The position numbers were made by a program, and so were the translations under genes. Below, piece after piece: positions 8,789 to 17,995 of a stretch of DNA of 64,000 bases. Position 1 is the first letter of the stretch. Each line of letters opens with the position of its first letter. The notes under the pieces were generated by a model, which made no database searches, was not told where the DNA came from, and saw only the letters and a list, made by a program, of their open reading frames with translations. The DNA is from Chitinophagaceae bacterium UBA4407 (GTDB taxonomy: Bacteria > Bacteroidota > Bacteroidia > Chitinophagales > Chitinophagaceae): NCBI GenBank assembly GCA_002390845.1, contig DGQT01000105.1, forward strand, positions 76,210 to 140,209. The letters run 5' to 3'.

Positions 8789-10666
8789 ATGAATAAGAAG
8801 TACTTCCTGCTCTATTTTGTTGCAAGTTTTTGCACATTCATTTCTTTCGCCCAATACGCAACCGTTTATCCAACCAATTGGTGGGTTGGCATGAAACACA
8901 ATAAAGTTCAGTTGCTCATTAAAGGCAGTAACGCGTTGAACTTGCAACAGGTGCGCATTAACTACGCCGGCGTACAACTAAATAAAGTAAGCAAATTTGA
9001 AAATGAAAAATACCTCGCCGTTGATATAACTATTGCCGCAACTGCAAAACCCGGCAATGTGCAAATACAGTTTGTAAATGGCGCAATTACAAATACTGTT
9101 CAATGGCAACTAAAAGCAAGAAGAAATGGCAATGGCACGGCTTATGCCCAGGGAGTAACGTCGGCTGATTTTATTTATCTCCTAATGCCCGATCGTTTCA
9201 GCAACGGCGATCCATCAAACGATAAGTATGCTGACATGAACGACACGCAGAGCGATAGGAATAATCCCTTCCTTCGTCACGGTGGCGATTTGCAGGGCAT
9301 CACCAATCATCTTGATTATTTCAATGATCTTGGTGCAACCGCTTTATGGTTAACGCCGGTTGTTGAAAACGACCAGGCACTTACCGATGAAGGTGGTGCG
9401 ATGCGCAGCGCCTATCATGGCTATGGCTTTACCAATCACTACCAGATTGACAGGCGTTTTGGTGGCAATGATGCCTACAAAAAAATGATAGATGCAGCGC
9501 ATGCAAAACATCTGAAAATTATACAGGATGCTGTATACAATCATATTGGCAACAAACATTTTTTATTTCTGGATCCTCCGTCAAAAGACTGGTTTAGCCA
9601 GTGGCCACAATACACCAACACCCCTTATAAAGATCAGCCGCTGGTAGATCCTTATGCTTCAGAAAGCGATAAACACCTTACAGAGCGTGGATGGTTTACA
9701 CCTTTTCTTCCTGACTTAAACCAGCGAAATCCGTTCGTTGCGAATTTTTTGATTCAGCATGCATTGTGGACGGTGGAAGAATTCGGCATTGACGGCTGGA
9801 GAGTAGACACTTATTTTTACAGTGACCGCGATTTTTTAAACAATGTAAATACGGCGCTTTATACCGAATACCCGCACATTACCATATTTGGTGAAACAAC
9901 CATGCAGAGTGTGGTTGAACAGGCGTACTATATGCAAAACAACATCAATACCACCTGGAAAAGTAACCTCCAGGGCGTTACAGATTTTCAATGGCAGGGC
10001 AGTACCCTTGCCGCATTGAATGAAGGTTTTGGATGGTCGAATGGGATTATGAGGTTATACAATATACTTGTTCAGGATCTGCTTTATAAAGACCCCCTTC
10101 GCAACGAAATATTTCTTGATAACCACGACCAGGACAGGTTTTATTCCGTAATTGGTGAAGACTTCGCAAAATATAAAATGGGTATGGGGCTGCTTTTTAC
10201 ACAGCGCGGAATTCCACAATTATATTACGGCACAGAGATATTGATGAAAAATTTCAAAAACCCATCCGATGCCGAAGTGCGCAGGGATTTTCCCGGCGGC
10301 TGGGCCGGAGATACGGAAAATAAATTTGTTGCCGGCGGGCGCAATGCACAGGAAAATGAGGCATACAATTACGTAAAAACACTGGCGCAGTTCCGCATGC
10401 ATTCGTCCGCAATTCAAACGGGTAAAACCATGCAGTATGTGCCTGTTGATGGCATGTATGTTTACTTTCGGTATAATACGAAACAAACGGTAATGTGTGT
10501 TTTAAACACCAGCGATGCCGCTAAAGAAATTGATTTTAGCAAGTATGCAGAAAGAACCAATGGATTCGGGAAAGCAATCAACATAATAAGCAATACGAAC
10601 ATTAATGTTTCCGGTAAAGCGTTTATTCCAGCCAAAACTATTTGGGTGCTTGAGTTAAAAAAATAA
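8789..10666 (+). CDS. secreted GH13 alpha-amylase/neopullulanase-like enzyme
   Basis: A 625-residue protein with a cleavable signal peptide (MNKKYFLLYFVASFCTFISF ending AQ), an N-terminal beta-sandwich of about 110 residues as in cyclomaltodextrinase/neopullulanase (SusA-like) enzymes, then a GH13 barrel. All four GH13 regions are visible: DAVYNH (near residue 247), GWRVD with nucleophile Asp340, GETT with acid/base Glu369, and DNHDQDR with Asp447. It should hydrolyse alpha-1,4 glucans in the periplasm or on the surface; the neighbouring transporter would import the products. Start ATG fits the signal peptide exactly. The precise product range cannot be read. Confidence 0.93.
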   Translation: MNKKYFLLYFVASFCTFISFAQYATVYPTNWWVGMKHNKVQLLIKGSNALNLQQVRINYAGVQLNKVSKFENEKYLAVDITIAATAKPGNVQIQFVNGAITNTVQWQLKARRNGNGTAYAQGVTSADFIYLLMPDRFSNGDPSNDKYADMNDTQSDRNNPFLRHGGDLQGITNHLDYFNDLGATALWLTPVVENDQALTDEGGAMRSAYHGYGFTNHYQIDRRFGGNDAYKKMIDAAHAKHLKIIQDAVYNHIGNKHFLFLDPPSKDWFSQWPQYTNTPYKDQPLVDPYASESDKHLTERGWFTPFLPDLNQRNPFVANFLIQHALWTVEEFGIDGWRVDTYFYSDRDFLNNVNTALYTEYPHITIFGETTMQSVVEQAYYMQNNINTTWKSNLQGVTDFQWQGSTLAALNEGFGWSNGIMRLYNILVQDLLYKDPLRNEIFLDNHDQDRFYSVIGEDFAKYKMGMGLLFTQRGIPQLYYGTEILMKNFKNPSDAEVRRDFPGGWAGDTENKFVAGGRNAQENEAYNYVKTLAQFRMHSSAIQTGKTMQYVPVDGMYVYFRYNTKQTVMCVLNTSDAAKEIDFSKYAERTNGFGKAINIISNTNINVSGKAFIPAKTIWVLELKK

Positions 10667-10672
10667 ATAAAT

Positions 10673-10730
10673 ATTTTTGAGCCGGAAAACAGTAATGCTA
10701 TGAAGCTTTACTTGCGTCGCACTCTTCGGC
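10673..10730 (+). repeat. GCGTCGC element copy 5
   Basis: TTTTTGAGCCGG, middle CTATGAAGCTTTAC, core TTGCGTCGCACTCTTCGG. Begins 7 bp after the amylase stop. Confidence 0.8.
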
Positions 10731-10872
10731 TGTCGAAACTATACTGAGGAATGCATAGAATAGCGTAGGCTGTCTTGTGCGGTTCGATTATTTTTTATAC
10801 TTTCAGCAACCATAAATATAAATTGCAGTTTTATAAGCGGCTTTTAAAAACTTATACTTCGGTCACTAACTT

Positions 10873-11718
10873 ATGCCAAATGCAGATCGGAAAATACCAA
10901 TAAACACATTACATCTTTTTACAAAACTCGACGTTTTACTTATTGCTCTTTTAAAATCGTTGAGTACAGACCAATGGAACCAGGCTACCATTGCAAGGCA
11001 GTGGACTGTGAAAGACATTGCGGCTCATTTGCTGGACGGGAATTTAAGAACATTGTCATTTTTACGTGATAAATATTTTGCAGCGGCTGCGCCGGTAATC
11101 ACATCGCATGAAAGCCTGGTTCGTTATTTAAATGAACTGAATGCAGACTGGATAATTGCTGCAAACCGCTTAAGCCCGCAGGTTTTGATTGAACTGTTAG
11201 AAATAACCGGAAAACAATTCTCAGATCACCTGCAAACTTTAAAACCTTTTGATACCGCCATGTTCTCAGTAGCATGGGCGGGGCAGGATAAATCAGAAAA
11301 CTGGTTTCATATTGCCAGGGAATACACAGAAAAATTTATTCACCAGCAACAAATAAGAGATGCTGTAGATAAGCCCGGTATTTTAACCAAAGAATTATTT
11401 TATCCTTTTATGGACACGTTTATGTATGGGTTACCGCATACATACCGCAATGTTTCTGCAACAACGGGTACAGTTGTTCAAATAAAAGTCATAACAAATA
11501 TCGGGGGTGAATGGAACCTTATTAAAACCGAAGACAACTGGCAATTATCAAAAACAAATAATACAAAACCAACTGCAATTATTAATATAAATCCTGATAC
11601 AGCCTGGAGGCTTTTTTCAAAAGGTATTTCTCCGGAAGAGGCGCGGAAACAAGTTGAAATTTTGGGAGATATACAATTGGGTAAAGTTGCTTTGCAAATG
11701 GTTTCTGTAATGGCTTAA
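10873..11718 (+). CDS. DinB-like/maleylpyruvate isomerase N-terminal domain protein
   Basis: A 281-residue soluble protein. The N-terminal half (LSTDQWNQATIARQWTVKDI, then AAHLLDGNLR) matches the four-helix metal-binding fold shared by mycothiol-dependent maleylpyruvate isomerases and DinB proteins; the histidine in AAHLLD and another in FHIAREYTEKFIHQQQIRDA are likely metal ligands. The C-terminal half (about residues 190-281) resembles an SCP2-like small domain. Bacteroidota lack mycothiol, so the true substrate is unknown. It is a single gene with repeat elements on both sides. Confidence 0.7.
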   Translation: MPNADRKIPINTLHLFTKLDVLLIALLKSLSTDQWNQATIARQWTVKDIAAHLLDGNLRTLSFLRDKYFAAAAPVITSHESLVRYLNELNADWIIAANRLSPQVLIELLEITGKQFSDHLQTLKPFDTAMFSVAWAGQDKSENWFHIAREYTEKFIHQQQIRDAVDKPGILTKELFYPFMDTFMYGLPHTYRNVSATTGTVVQIKVITNIGGEWNLIKTEDNWQLSKTNNTKPTAIININPDTAWRLFSKGISPEEARKQVEILGDIQLGKVALQMVSVMA

Positions 11719-11770
11719 CAGCATTTTGTTGTATGATCTACGCTTCGATAAAGTCCAATAGAATTATTAA

Positions 11771-11808
11771 CTGTACAAGTGTGCGACGCAACAAAAGCCG
11801 GGCTCAAT
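11771..11808 (-). repeat. GCGTCGC element copy 6 (middle deleted)
   Basis: Minus strand: TTGAGCCCGGC then directly TTTTGTTGCGTCGCACACTT. The variable middle is missing, joining the constant end to the core. Confidence 0.75.
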
Positions 11809-11844
11809 TCTTTGCCCTGGAAAATAAAAAATATTGGTTTCAGT

Positions 11845-13119
11845 TTAATCAATAAACCTTCCGTTAATCATCACTTTATCAATCAAGTTACTACCGAAAG
11901 CATAAGGTAAATAAGCCAGGGAAGAAATCGGTTTCGTGAAAATAAGGTTTGCCCTTTTGCCGGGTGTAATACTGCCGGTTTGTTCACCCAGTTCCATTGC
12001 ATAGGCGCCGTTTATGGTTGCGGCATTGATGGCTTCTTCGGGAAGCATTTTCATTTGAATACAACTCATGGAAACAACCATATTCATATTGCCACTTGGC
12101 GAAGAGCCGGGATTAAAATCTGAAGCAAGCGCAATGGCACAACCTGCATCGATCAACTGCCTTGCCGGTTGAAATGGCATACGTAAAAAATAAGCTGCTG
12201 TTGGTAATAATGTTCCAATTGTTTTTGAATGGGCAAGCTGTGTTACAGCATCTTCATCCATTGTTTCAAGATGATCTACACTAACAGCGCCAAGCTTTAC
12301 GCCAACTTGTGTGCCGCCTGATAAATGCAACTGATTGGCGTGTATTTTTGGCTTTAATCCATACTGTATTCCGGCACGGCAAATGGTTTCTGTTTCCTCG
12401 GGTGAAAAAAAACCTTCTTCGCAAAAAACATCTATATAATCTGCTAAATTTTCGGCAGCGATTTTCGGCAGCATTTCGTTAACAATAAGATCGATATATC
12501 CGTTGTGATTGTGCCGGTAAGTCTCCGGAAATGCATGTGCACCAAGGAATGTAGCTTTGATTGGTATAGGCGAATTTTCTTTTAATTGCTTTATAACACG
12601 CAGCATTTTAAGTTCGCCTTCAACCGTTAAACCGTAACCGCTTTTTATTTCAATTGCGCCGGTACCAAGTTGTATTAATTCTTTCAAGCGTGTAAAAGCC
12701 TGGTTGTATAAAATTTCTTCGGCTGTATTATTCAATTTCCTTGCAGAGTTTAAAATTCCACCGCCCTTGGCTGCGATTTCTGCGTAGCTGATGCCCTTTA
12801 TTTTATCAACAAATTCTTCTTCGCGGCTTGCTGCAAAAACAAGGTGTGTGTGGCTGTCGCACCAACAGGGTAAAACAGTTGCACCTTTTGCAGTTTGTAT
12901 ATTGCAGGTTGCAGTATCGTTATAAGCTTCAGGCATGTTGAGCATACTGCCATAATCTTCTATCAATCCGTTACGAATAACCAGATATGCGTTCTCTATA
13001 CAGGGCAATTCTGCAAGTTCTTTACCTCGCAGTACATGCGTTTCAGTTCTCACATTTGCAAGGCAGCCAATATGGGTTATTATTTGTCTTTGCATTGGCA
13101 ATATTACAAAACCATTCAC
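11845..13119 (-). CDS. hutI: imidazolonepropionase
   Basis: A 424-residue amidohydrolase. Metal-binding motif CDSHTHLVFA, the histidine in FLGAHAFP, IHANQLH, DHLE and SDFNPG fit HutI. It opens the ring of 4-imidazolone-5-propanoate to N-formimidoyl-glutamate in histidine breakdown. The conserved start could be either residue 1 (13119) or the internal Met9 (13095); I kept the longer. The later hut genes ftcD and hutG are about 15 kb away, so the pathway is split; hutH and hutU are not in the window. Confidence 0.92.
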   Translation of the reverse strand: MNGFVILPMQRQIITHIGCLANVRTETHVLRGKELAELPCIENAYLVIRNGLIEDYGSMLNMPEAYNDTATCNIQTAKGATVLPCWCDSHTHLVFAASREEEFVDKIKGISYAEIAAKGGGILNSARKLNNTAEEILYNQAFTRLKELIQLGTGAIEIKSGYGLTVEGELKMLRVIKQLKENSPIPIKATFLGAHAFPETYRHNHNGYIDLIVNEMLPKIAAENLADYIDVFCEEGFFSPEETETICRAGIQYGLKPKIHANQLHLSGGTQVGVKLGAVSVDHLETMDEDAVTQLAHSKTIGTLLPTAAYFLRMPFQPARQLIDAGCAIALASDFNPGSSPSGNMNMVVSMSCIQMKMLPEEAINAATINGAYAMELGEQTGSITPGKRANLIFTKPISSLAYLPYAFGSNLIDKVMINGRFID

Positions 13120-13495
13120 AGGTGCGTTCTATAAATTGCAGTTAACTTGAGCATTGGTTTAAATATTTCCAGAAAGTAGTTTAAAATAAATGCGGGTAAT
13201 ACGGGCATCGGTTTTCATGGCATCTTCGTTGCACAGTTTATCCCGAACCTGTTTCGGGACAATCCGTTCGTTTGCTGTAAAAAGTGGCATCGCCAGTTTC
13301 AAGTGCAGCGCAGCGCACAAATTTTAAACAGCTTCTGAAGCAAATTGTAATGATGCACAGAATAAGAGTTTTTAAATTCGCAGGCTGCTGCCCATCAAAG
13401 TTCTGAATGTACAAGTGAGTGACACAACCGGCGGTGCTATGAAAATCTATAGCTGGTTTCATAATACTTAAAACAAAGATTCGTTTGAACTGATA
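13120..13495. other. divergent intergenic region hutI/patatin
   Basis: No gene seen. Contains a perfect 7-bp hairpin TCCCGAA/TTCGGGA at 13241-13259 and one element copy at 13408-13458. Promoters for both flanking genes should lie here, but no clear TTG/TAnnTTTG pair stands out. Confidence 0.5.
13408..13458 (-). repeat. GCGTCGC element copy 7 (GTGTCACTC core)
   Basis: Minus strand: TTTTCATAGCACCGCC, then GGTTGTGTCACTCACTTGTA. Second core type. Confidence 0.7.
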
Positions 13496-15739
13496 ATGTT
13501 AATGAAGAAAATGAAACACCTTTTTACCATATTATTTCTCCTTCTTTATACGACTTTACTGCAGGCGCAAACACGCCCAAAAATTGGTGTTACCCTTAGC
13601 GGTGGCGGCGCAAAAGGTCTTGCCCATATCGGTATTTTAAAAGCAATTGACTCTGCCGGTTTAAAGGTTGATTATGTTACAGGAACCAGCATGGGGGCTA
13701 TTATTGGCGCTTTATACGCAAGCGGTTATTCAGCAGATACCATTGAGAAAATTGCACGTGGCATTGACTGGGATCTGCTCCTGAGCAACTCGGCATCACT
13801 CCGTTCGCTGAGTATGGACGAGAAAGATGAATACTACAAATATGCCGTGGAATTGCCCTGGGTAAATGGCGGGTTTCGCTTGCCCAGCGGTGTATTGGAA
13901 TCGCAGGAACTGTGGCTAAAATTCAATGAATTATTTTTTCCGGTTTATGCAACAAAAGATTTCAGCAAACTTTCCAAAGGGTTTAAATGCATTGCTACCG
14001 ATGTATCTACAGGTGAAGCCGTGGTACTTGACAGTGGTGAAATTGTTTCGGCTATCAGAAGCAGTATGGCCATCCCTTCTGTATTTACAGCCGTAAATTA
14101 CAATGGTAGAAAATTTGTTGATGGCGGTGTTGTTAGAAACTTTCCGGTAAAAGATGCAAAGGCCATGGGAGCAGATATTGTTATTGGTAGTAATGTTGCG
14201 GGAGGGCTGCTGCCCAAAGAAAAAATTACCAATATATTCCAGGTGCTGCTTCAGATTGCTTTCTTTCGCGAAGATGAGGATGCGGTTAAAGAAAAAAAAT
14301 TATGCGACGTTTACGTACCGCATAGCTTAGACAATTTTAATATGGGCAGCTTTGCATCGGCCAACGAAATAATCAATGAGGGAATTGCAAAGGGCGACAG
14401 TATTTACCCGAGATTAAAAATCCTCAGCGATTCGCTGAATAAAATATACGGCACCCAAAAATATGAGTTAAAAAGCCTGCCGGTTGTTGATTCTGTGAAA
14501 ATATCGGCATATGAAATTCATGGGTTGCAAAAAACCAGTGAAACGTTTTTTCTGCACCGCATGCAGTTTGAAAATAATAAATGGTACACTGCAGCTACAC
14601 TTTCATCACAGGTTAGAAAAGCTTTTGGTACACGCTATTACAACAGGATTGTTTATACATTGCAACCCTTGCCAGATGGAAGTTGTAAGATCATTTTCGA
14701 TGTGGAAGAAAACCCGCTTACGTTTGCAAAACTGGGGCTTCACTACAACAGCTTTACGGGCATTAGTTTAATAGGCAACCTTACTTCCAGGAATTTTTTT
14801 ACGCCTTATTCACGCACTTTGGTTACGCTTAACCTTGGTGAAAACCTGCGGGTAAGGGGAGAGCACCTGCAGGTATTTGGTAAGTTCAAAACACTTTCAG
14901 TTAGCGCATCGGTACAAGCCGAGTCCTTAAAGTTCAATACCTACAATGATTTTGTAAAAGATGGTGTTTACAAAAGGGCTTATTTCCTTGCAGATTTGAA
15001 TGCCCGCTGGACATTAAGAAGAAAATATGCTTTTGGCCTGGGCACCCGCTTCGAGACTTTTCATTATACACCACAGATCGTTTCAAGGTTTGAATTCAGG
15101 GGCAATAACAGTTTACTAAACAGTTATGCTACATTAAAACTCAATACGCTCAGCAATGCTATCTACCCTAAAAAAGGAACAAAAATAGATATTGAGGCCG
15201 GTTACGTTTATAACCAGCAGCAAGATCTTTCGTTTTATAAAAGTGGCACCCCAATTACAAACCTGGATTCACTCGGATTTAATTTTAATAATTTTATAAA
15301 AACCAAACTCAACTTCGAGCACTATACACCAATCACAAAACGCTACACTTTTTTTACACAGGTGCAGGCGGGTATTAATTTCAATCAAAAGGAAAGTGTG
15401 CTGAACGATTATTTCATCGGTGGGCTTAACAATACCTTCAGCAACCAGGTTACATTTACCGGTTTAAATGAAGGCTCGCTGTATGCCAGCAGTGTAGCTG
15501 CTTTTCAACTGGGCCTGCGGTACCAGATATACAGTAATTTATTTTTAACAGGCAAGTTCAATACTGCTTATTATAACTTTATAAGGAGCAACAAGAATAT
15601 AGAAAGTGTAGGTTTTCTTTCAGGCTACAGCGTAACACTGGGTTATAATTTTGTTCTTGGCCCGCTGGAGGTAAGTGCTATGTACAGCGATCAGTCGAAG
15701 AAAGTATTGCCTTATATAAACCTGGGCATTCCTTTTTAA
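13496..15739 (+). CDS. patatin-like phospholipase with outer-membrane barrel
   Basis: A 747-residue protein with signal peptide (LFTILFLLLYTTLLQAQ), then a patatin domain: oxyanion loop SGGGAKGLAHIG, nucleophile elbow GTSMG with Ser65, and the DGG motif with Asp209. Residues about 330-400 resemble a POTRA domain and the C-terminal third is a predicted 16-strand Omp85-type beta-barrel ending in a terminal Phe. This is the architecture of type Vd (PlpD-like) surface lipases common in Bacteroidota; it would hydrolyse phospholipids at or outside the outer membrane. Start codons at 13496, 13502 and 13511 all fit the signal peptide. Confidence 0.9.
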   Translation: MLMKKMKHLFTILFLLLYTTLLQAQTRPKIGVTLSGGGAKGLAHIGILKAIDSAGLKVDYVTGTSMGAIIGALYASGYSADTIEKIARGIDWDLLLSNSASLRSLSMDEKDEYYKYAVELPWVNGGFRLPSGVLESQELWLKFNELFFPVYATKDFSKLSKGFKCIATDVSTGEAVVLDSGEIVSAIRSSMAIPSVFTAVNYNGRKFVDGGVVRNFPVKDAKAMGADIVIGSNVAGGLLPKEKITNIFQVLLQIAFFREDEDAVKEKKLCDVYVPHSLDNFNMGSFASANEIINEGIAKGDSIYPRLKILSDSLNKIYGTQKYELKSLPVVDSVKISAYEIHGLQKTSETFFLHRMQFENNKWYTAATLSSQVRKAFGTRYYNRIVYTLQPLPDGSCKIIFDVEENPLTFAKLGLHYNSFTGISLIGNLTSRNFFTPYSRTLVTLNLGENLRVRGEHLQVFGKFKTLSVSASVQAESLKFNTYNDFVKDGVYKRAYFLADLNARWTLRRKYAFGLGTRFETFHYTPQIVSRFEFRGNNSLLNSYATLKLNTLSNAIYPKKGTKIDIEAGYVYNQQQDLSFYKSGTPITNLDSLGFNFNNFIKTKLNFEHYTPITKRYTFFTQVQAGINFNQKESVLNDYFIGGLNNTFSNQVTFTGLNEGSLYASSVAAFQLGLRYQIYSNLFLTGKFNTAYYNFIRSNKNIESVGFLSGYSVTLGYNFVLGPLEVSAMYSDQSKKVLPYINLGIPF

Positions 15740-15836
15740 GGGCTTGTATACAATTCTATAAAATAAGTTGCATCGTTTACATTTTACAAGTAGCTTGAAA
15801 CAATAAACCTGCTGCATTGTGCGGCAGCATATTCTA

Positions 15837-15880
15837 AAGTACAAGGGAGTGACACAACCGGCGATGATAGCAGCAATGCA
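15837..15880 (-). repeat. GCGTCGC element copy 8a (GTGTCACTC core)
   Basis: Minus strand carries ATCGCCGGTTGTGTCACTCC then CTTGTACTT. Partner 8b follows in opposite orientation. Confidence 0.65.
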
Positions 15881-15943
15881 GTTAAGGGCAAAATAAAATT
15901 CTGATTGTTACAGGTTCATATTGCAGCTAAATTATAAGAGTAA

Positions 15944-16014
15944 TTTTTATGAGCCCGGCAAAAGCAATTCTATGAGGCTTTGCTTGCGTCGCACAATTGT
16001 ACGTTCAGAAGAAT
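15944..16014 (+). repeat. GCGTCGC element copy 8b
   Basis: TTTTTATGAGCCCGGC, middle TTCTATGAGGCTTTGC, core TTGCGTCGCACAATTGTACG. Lies upstream of rimM. Confidence 0.8.
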
Positions 16015-16081
16015 ATTCAGCAATATCCCGCATTAATTGTTCATTATTAACCAGCAGCTTGCTTAGTTTTGCTGCTATAAT

Positions 16082-16600
16082 ATGAGTGAATACATCAATA
16101 TTGGAAAATTTGTTGCAGCATTTGGTTTAACAGGCGAACTTATTTTAAAGCATGCACTTGGAAAAAAAATTACTTTCAAAGAGGGTGAAATACTTTTTAT
16201 AGAAGATAAAAAAGCTTCTTACCTGCCCTATTTTATACAAACATCAAAGGCAAAAAATAACGAAGAAACCGCCATACAATTAGAAGATTTTGGTACAAGA
16301 GAAAAAGCGCAAACATTGGTAAAGAAAGGTGTTTGGTTACCGGAGGAAGATTTTAGAAAACTGGTTGCAAAAGATTCACCTATTGGTTTAATCGGTTACA
16401 AATTAATTGATGATGGAAAAAATATTGGTGTTATTGATGAAGTAATAGAGCAACCACACCAGGTATTATTACAGTTAACCATTGATGAAAAAGAAGTGCT
16501 GGTTCCTTTGCATGATGAGACTTTAATTAATATCAACCACAAAAAAAAGGAAGTACACGTTGTACTTCCCGATGGTTTGCTTGATGTGTATCTTTTATAA
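16082..16600 (+). CDS. rimM: 16S rRNA processing protein RimM
   Basis: A 172-residue protein with the RimM N-terminal barrel (IGKFVAAFGLTGELILKHAL) and a PRC-barrel C-terminal half with the conserved ending VPLHDETLININHKKKEVHV and LPDGLLDV. RimM binds ribosomal protein S19 and helps mature the 30S head. The usual partner rpsP is not adjacent. Its stop codon abuts, with no spacer, the stop of the convergent gene. Confidence 0.9.
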   Translation: MSEYINIGKFVAAFGLTGELILKHALGKKITFKEGEILFIEDKKASYLPYFIQTSKAKNNEETAIQLEDFGTREKAQTLVKKGVWLPEEDFRKLVAKDSPIGLIGYKLIDDGKNIGVIDEVIEQPHQVLLQLTIDEKEVLVPLHDETLININHKKKEVHVVLPDGLLDVYLL

Positions 16601-17728
16601 TCAATATTCTTTCTTAACCCAGTTCACATTTCTTTCTTTCAGGTAACTCAGAATGTAGTTAAAACAACTTTCATTTTTGCCAACAAGTTCCGGAGGAAAT
16701 ACTCCTTTTTCATTAAACAAACCTTCGGCAAAAGCATTTACTGCTGCAGTGCAGGTATAACCTGTAGTTCTGGACATGGAGGATGTTTGGGTTGCCATAT
16801 TATACTTGTCAAGCATGGTGAACTCAATAACTTTTGGTTGGTCATTCATTTTTCCTTTTACTATCACTTTCATAATAGTAAACTCTTCTTCACCGGGTTG
16901 TAGCTTCCATTCGTTTAATAAAATAGCTGAAGTATAGTTTAACGGAACAATTTGTTCGCCTTTATAACTGATGGCTTCTTCTCCAAAAAAACCGCTTCTT
17001 TGTAAAGCAATGATTAATTCAGCATGACCGGGATAACGCAATGTTTTTTCTTTCATATCCGGAATATGGGGCATGGTAAATAACAATGAGCGCAAACCAT
17101 CTGTATTAAAACATTCAAGTGTACCTACTTCATCAAAATCCATTAGTTCAATTTCTGTCATGGCAGGCTTTGTAACAATCTTCCCGTTCTCTTTTAAACG
17201 TGCAGGCCTTGTATATTCTTCAATAACATCAATCGGTGAAAATGGTGCTTTGTATTCGAATGGTTTCTTCCGGGTTTTAGGTAAGCCCCCAACATAACAT
17301 TCAAAACTTTCTACTTGCATAATGCTGTTATAATAACCAAGTACCAAATTACTTACACCCGGTGCTACACCACAATCTGTAATAGCGGTTACATTTTTTT
17401 CTTTGGCTAATGTATCTAGTGTTAAAGCATTTTCAGGGAAAAAAGAAATATCTACCACATTCTTTTCTGCTTCAATTACTGCCTTTAAAGTATTGTAACC
17501 CATAAACCCGGGAACGGCTGTAACAATAATATCAAAAGGGTTTAACAGTTCGGGATAAGTTTCGTAAGCAGACAGATCTGCACGAACCGTATTAATAACT
17601 ACTGACTTTTCCTTTAATATCTGCAGTGAGGATTCACTCGCATCAAAAGAAGTTACTTTATGTTTAAGTGCAAGGTCAATGGCCATAGTACGGCCAACCA
17701 TTCCGCTTCCGAGTACAGCAATTTTCAT
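16601..17728 (-). CDS. saccharopine dehydrogenase-family enzyme (lysine 6-dehydrogenase-like)
   Basis: A 375-residue NAD(P)-binding protein. The dinucleotide motif is MKIAVLGSGMVGRTMAIDLA. DCGVAPGVSNLVLG and the C-terminal saccharopine reductase-like domain with TSSMSRTTGYTC support the family. Members oxidise lysine or saccharopine-type substrates; this shorter form most resembles lysine 6-dehydrogenase, but substrate is not certain. It ends exactly where rimM ends on the other strand, so the two transcripts must overlap at their 3' ends. The stretch upstream of the start contains a short AATGAAG microsatellite. Confidence 0.85.
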   Translation of the reverse strand: MKIAVLGSGMVGRTMAIDLALKHKVTSFDASESSLQILKEKSVVINTVRADLSAYETYPELLNPFDIIVTAVPGFMGYNTLKAVIEAEKNVVDISFFPENALTLDTLAKEKNVTAITDCGVAPGVSNLVLGYYNSIMQVESFECYVGGLPKTRKKPFEYKAPFSPIDVIEEYTRPARLKENGKIVTKPAMTEIELMDFDEVGTLECFNTDGLRSLLFTMPHIPDMKEKTLRYPGHAELIIALQRSGFFGEEAISYKGEQIVPLNYTSAILLNEWKLQPGEEEFTIMKVIVKGKMNDQPKVIEFTMLDKYNMATQTSSMSRTTGYTCTAAVNAFAEGLFNEKGVFPPELVGKNESCFNYILSYLKERNVNWVKKEY

Positions 17729-17759
17729 ACAGCTTATTTTTTAGGTGGGCAAAGCTAAG

Positions 17760-17824
17760 CAAATGAGAAATGAGAAATGAAGAATGAAGAATGAAGAATG
17801 AAGAATGAGAAATGTAGAATTGAA
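17760..17824. repeat. short tandem repeat (AATGAAG/AATGAGA)n
   Basis: About nine imperfect copies of a 7-bp unit (AATGAAG and relatives) upstream of the saccharopine-dehydrogenase-like gene. Copy number of such repeats can change by slippage. Confidence 0.75.
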
Positions 17825-17908
17825 AATTATGAATGATGAATCATAATTCGAACGTACAAGACATGCCTTCGCTTTTATCTTCGCTTTGCTCAATAAAGTT
17901 TCTGCAGC

Positions 17909-17961
17909 CGAAGTGTGCGACGCAAGAATGCCTCATTCCTGATCTTAAGCCCGGAACAAAA
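17909..17961 (-). repeat. GCGTCGC element copy 9
   Basis: Minus strand: TTCCGGGC, middle, TTGCGTCGCACACTTCGG. Directly downstream of plsX, same direction. Confidence 0.75.
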
Positions 17962-17995
17962 TATGTATTAGAAAAATAAAAAGAGTAGAAAAAAA

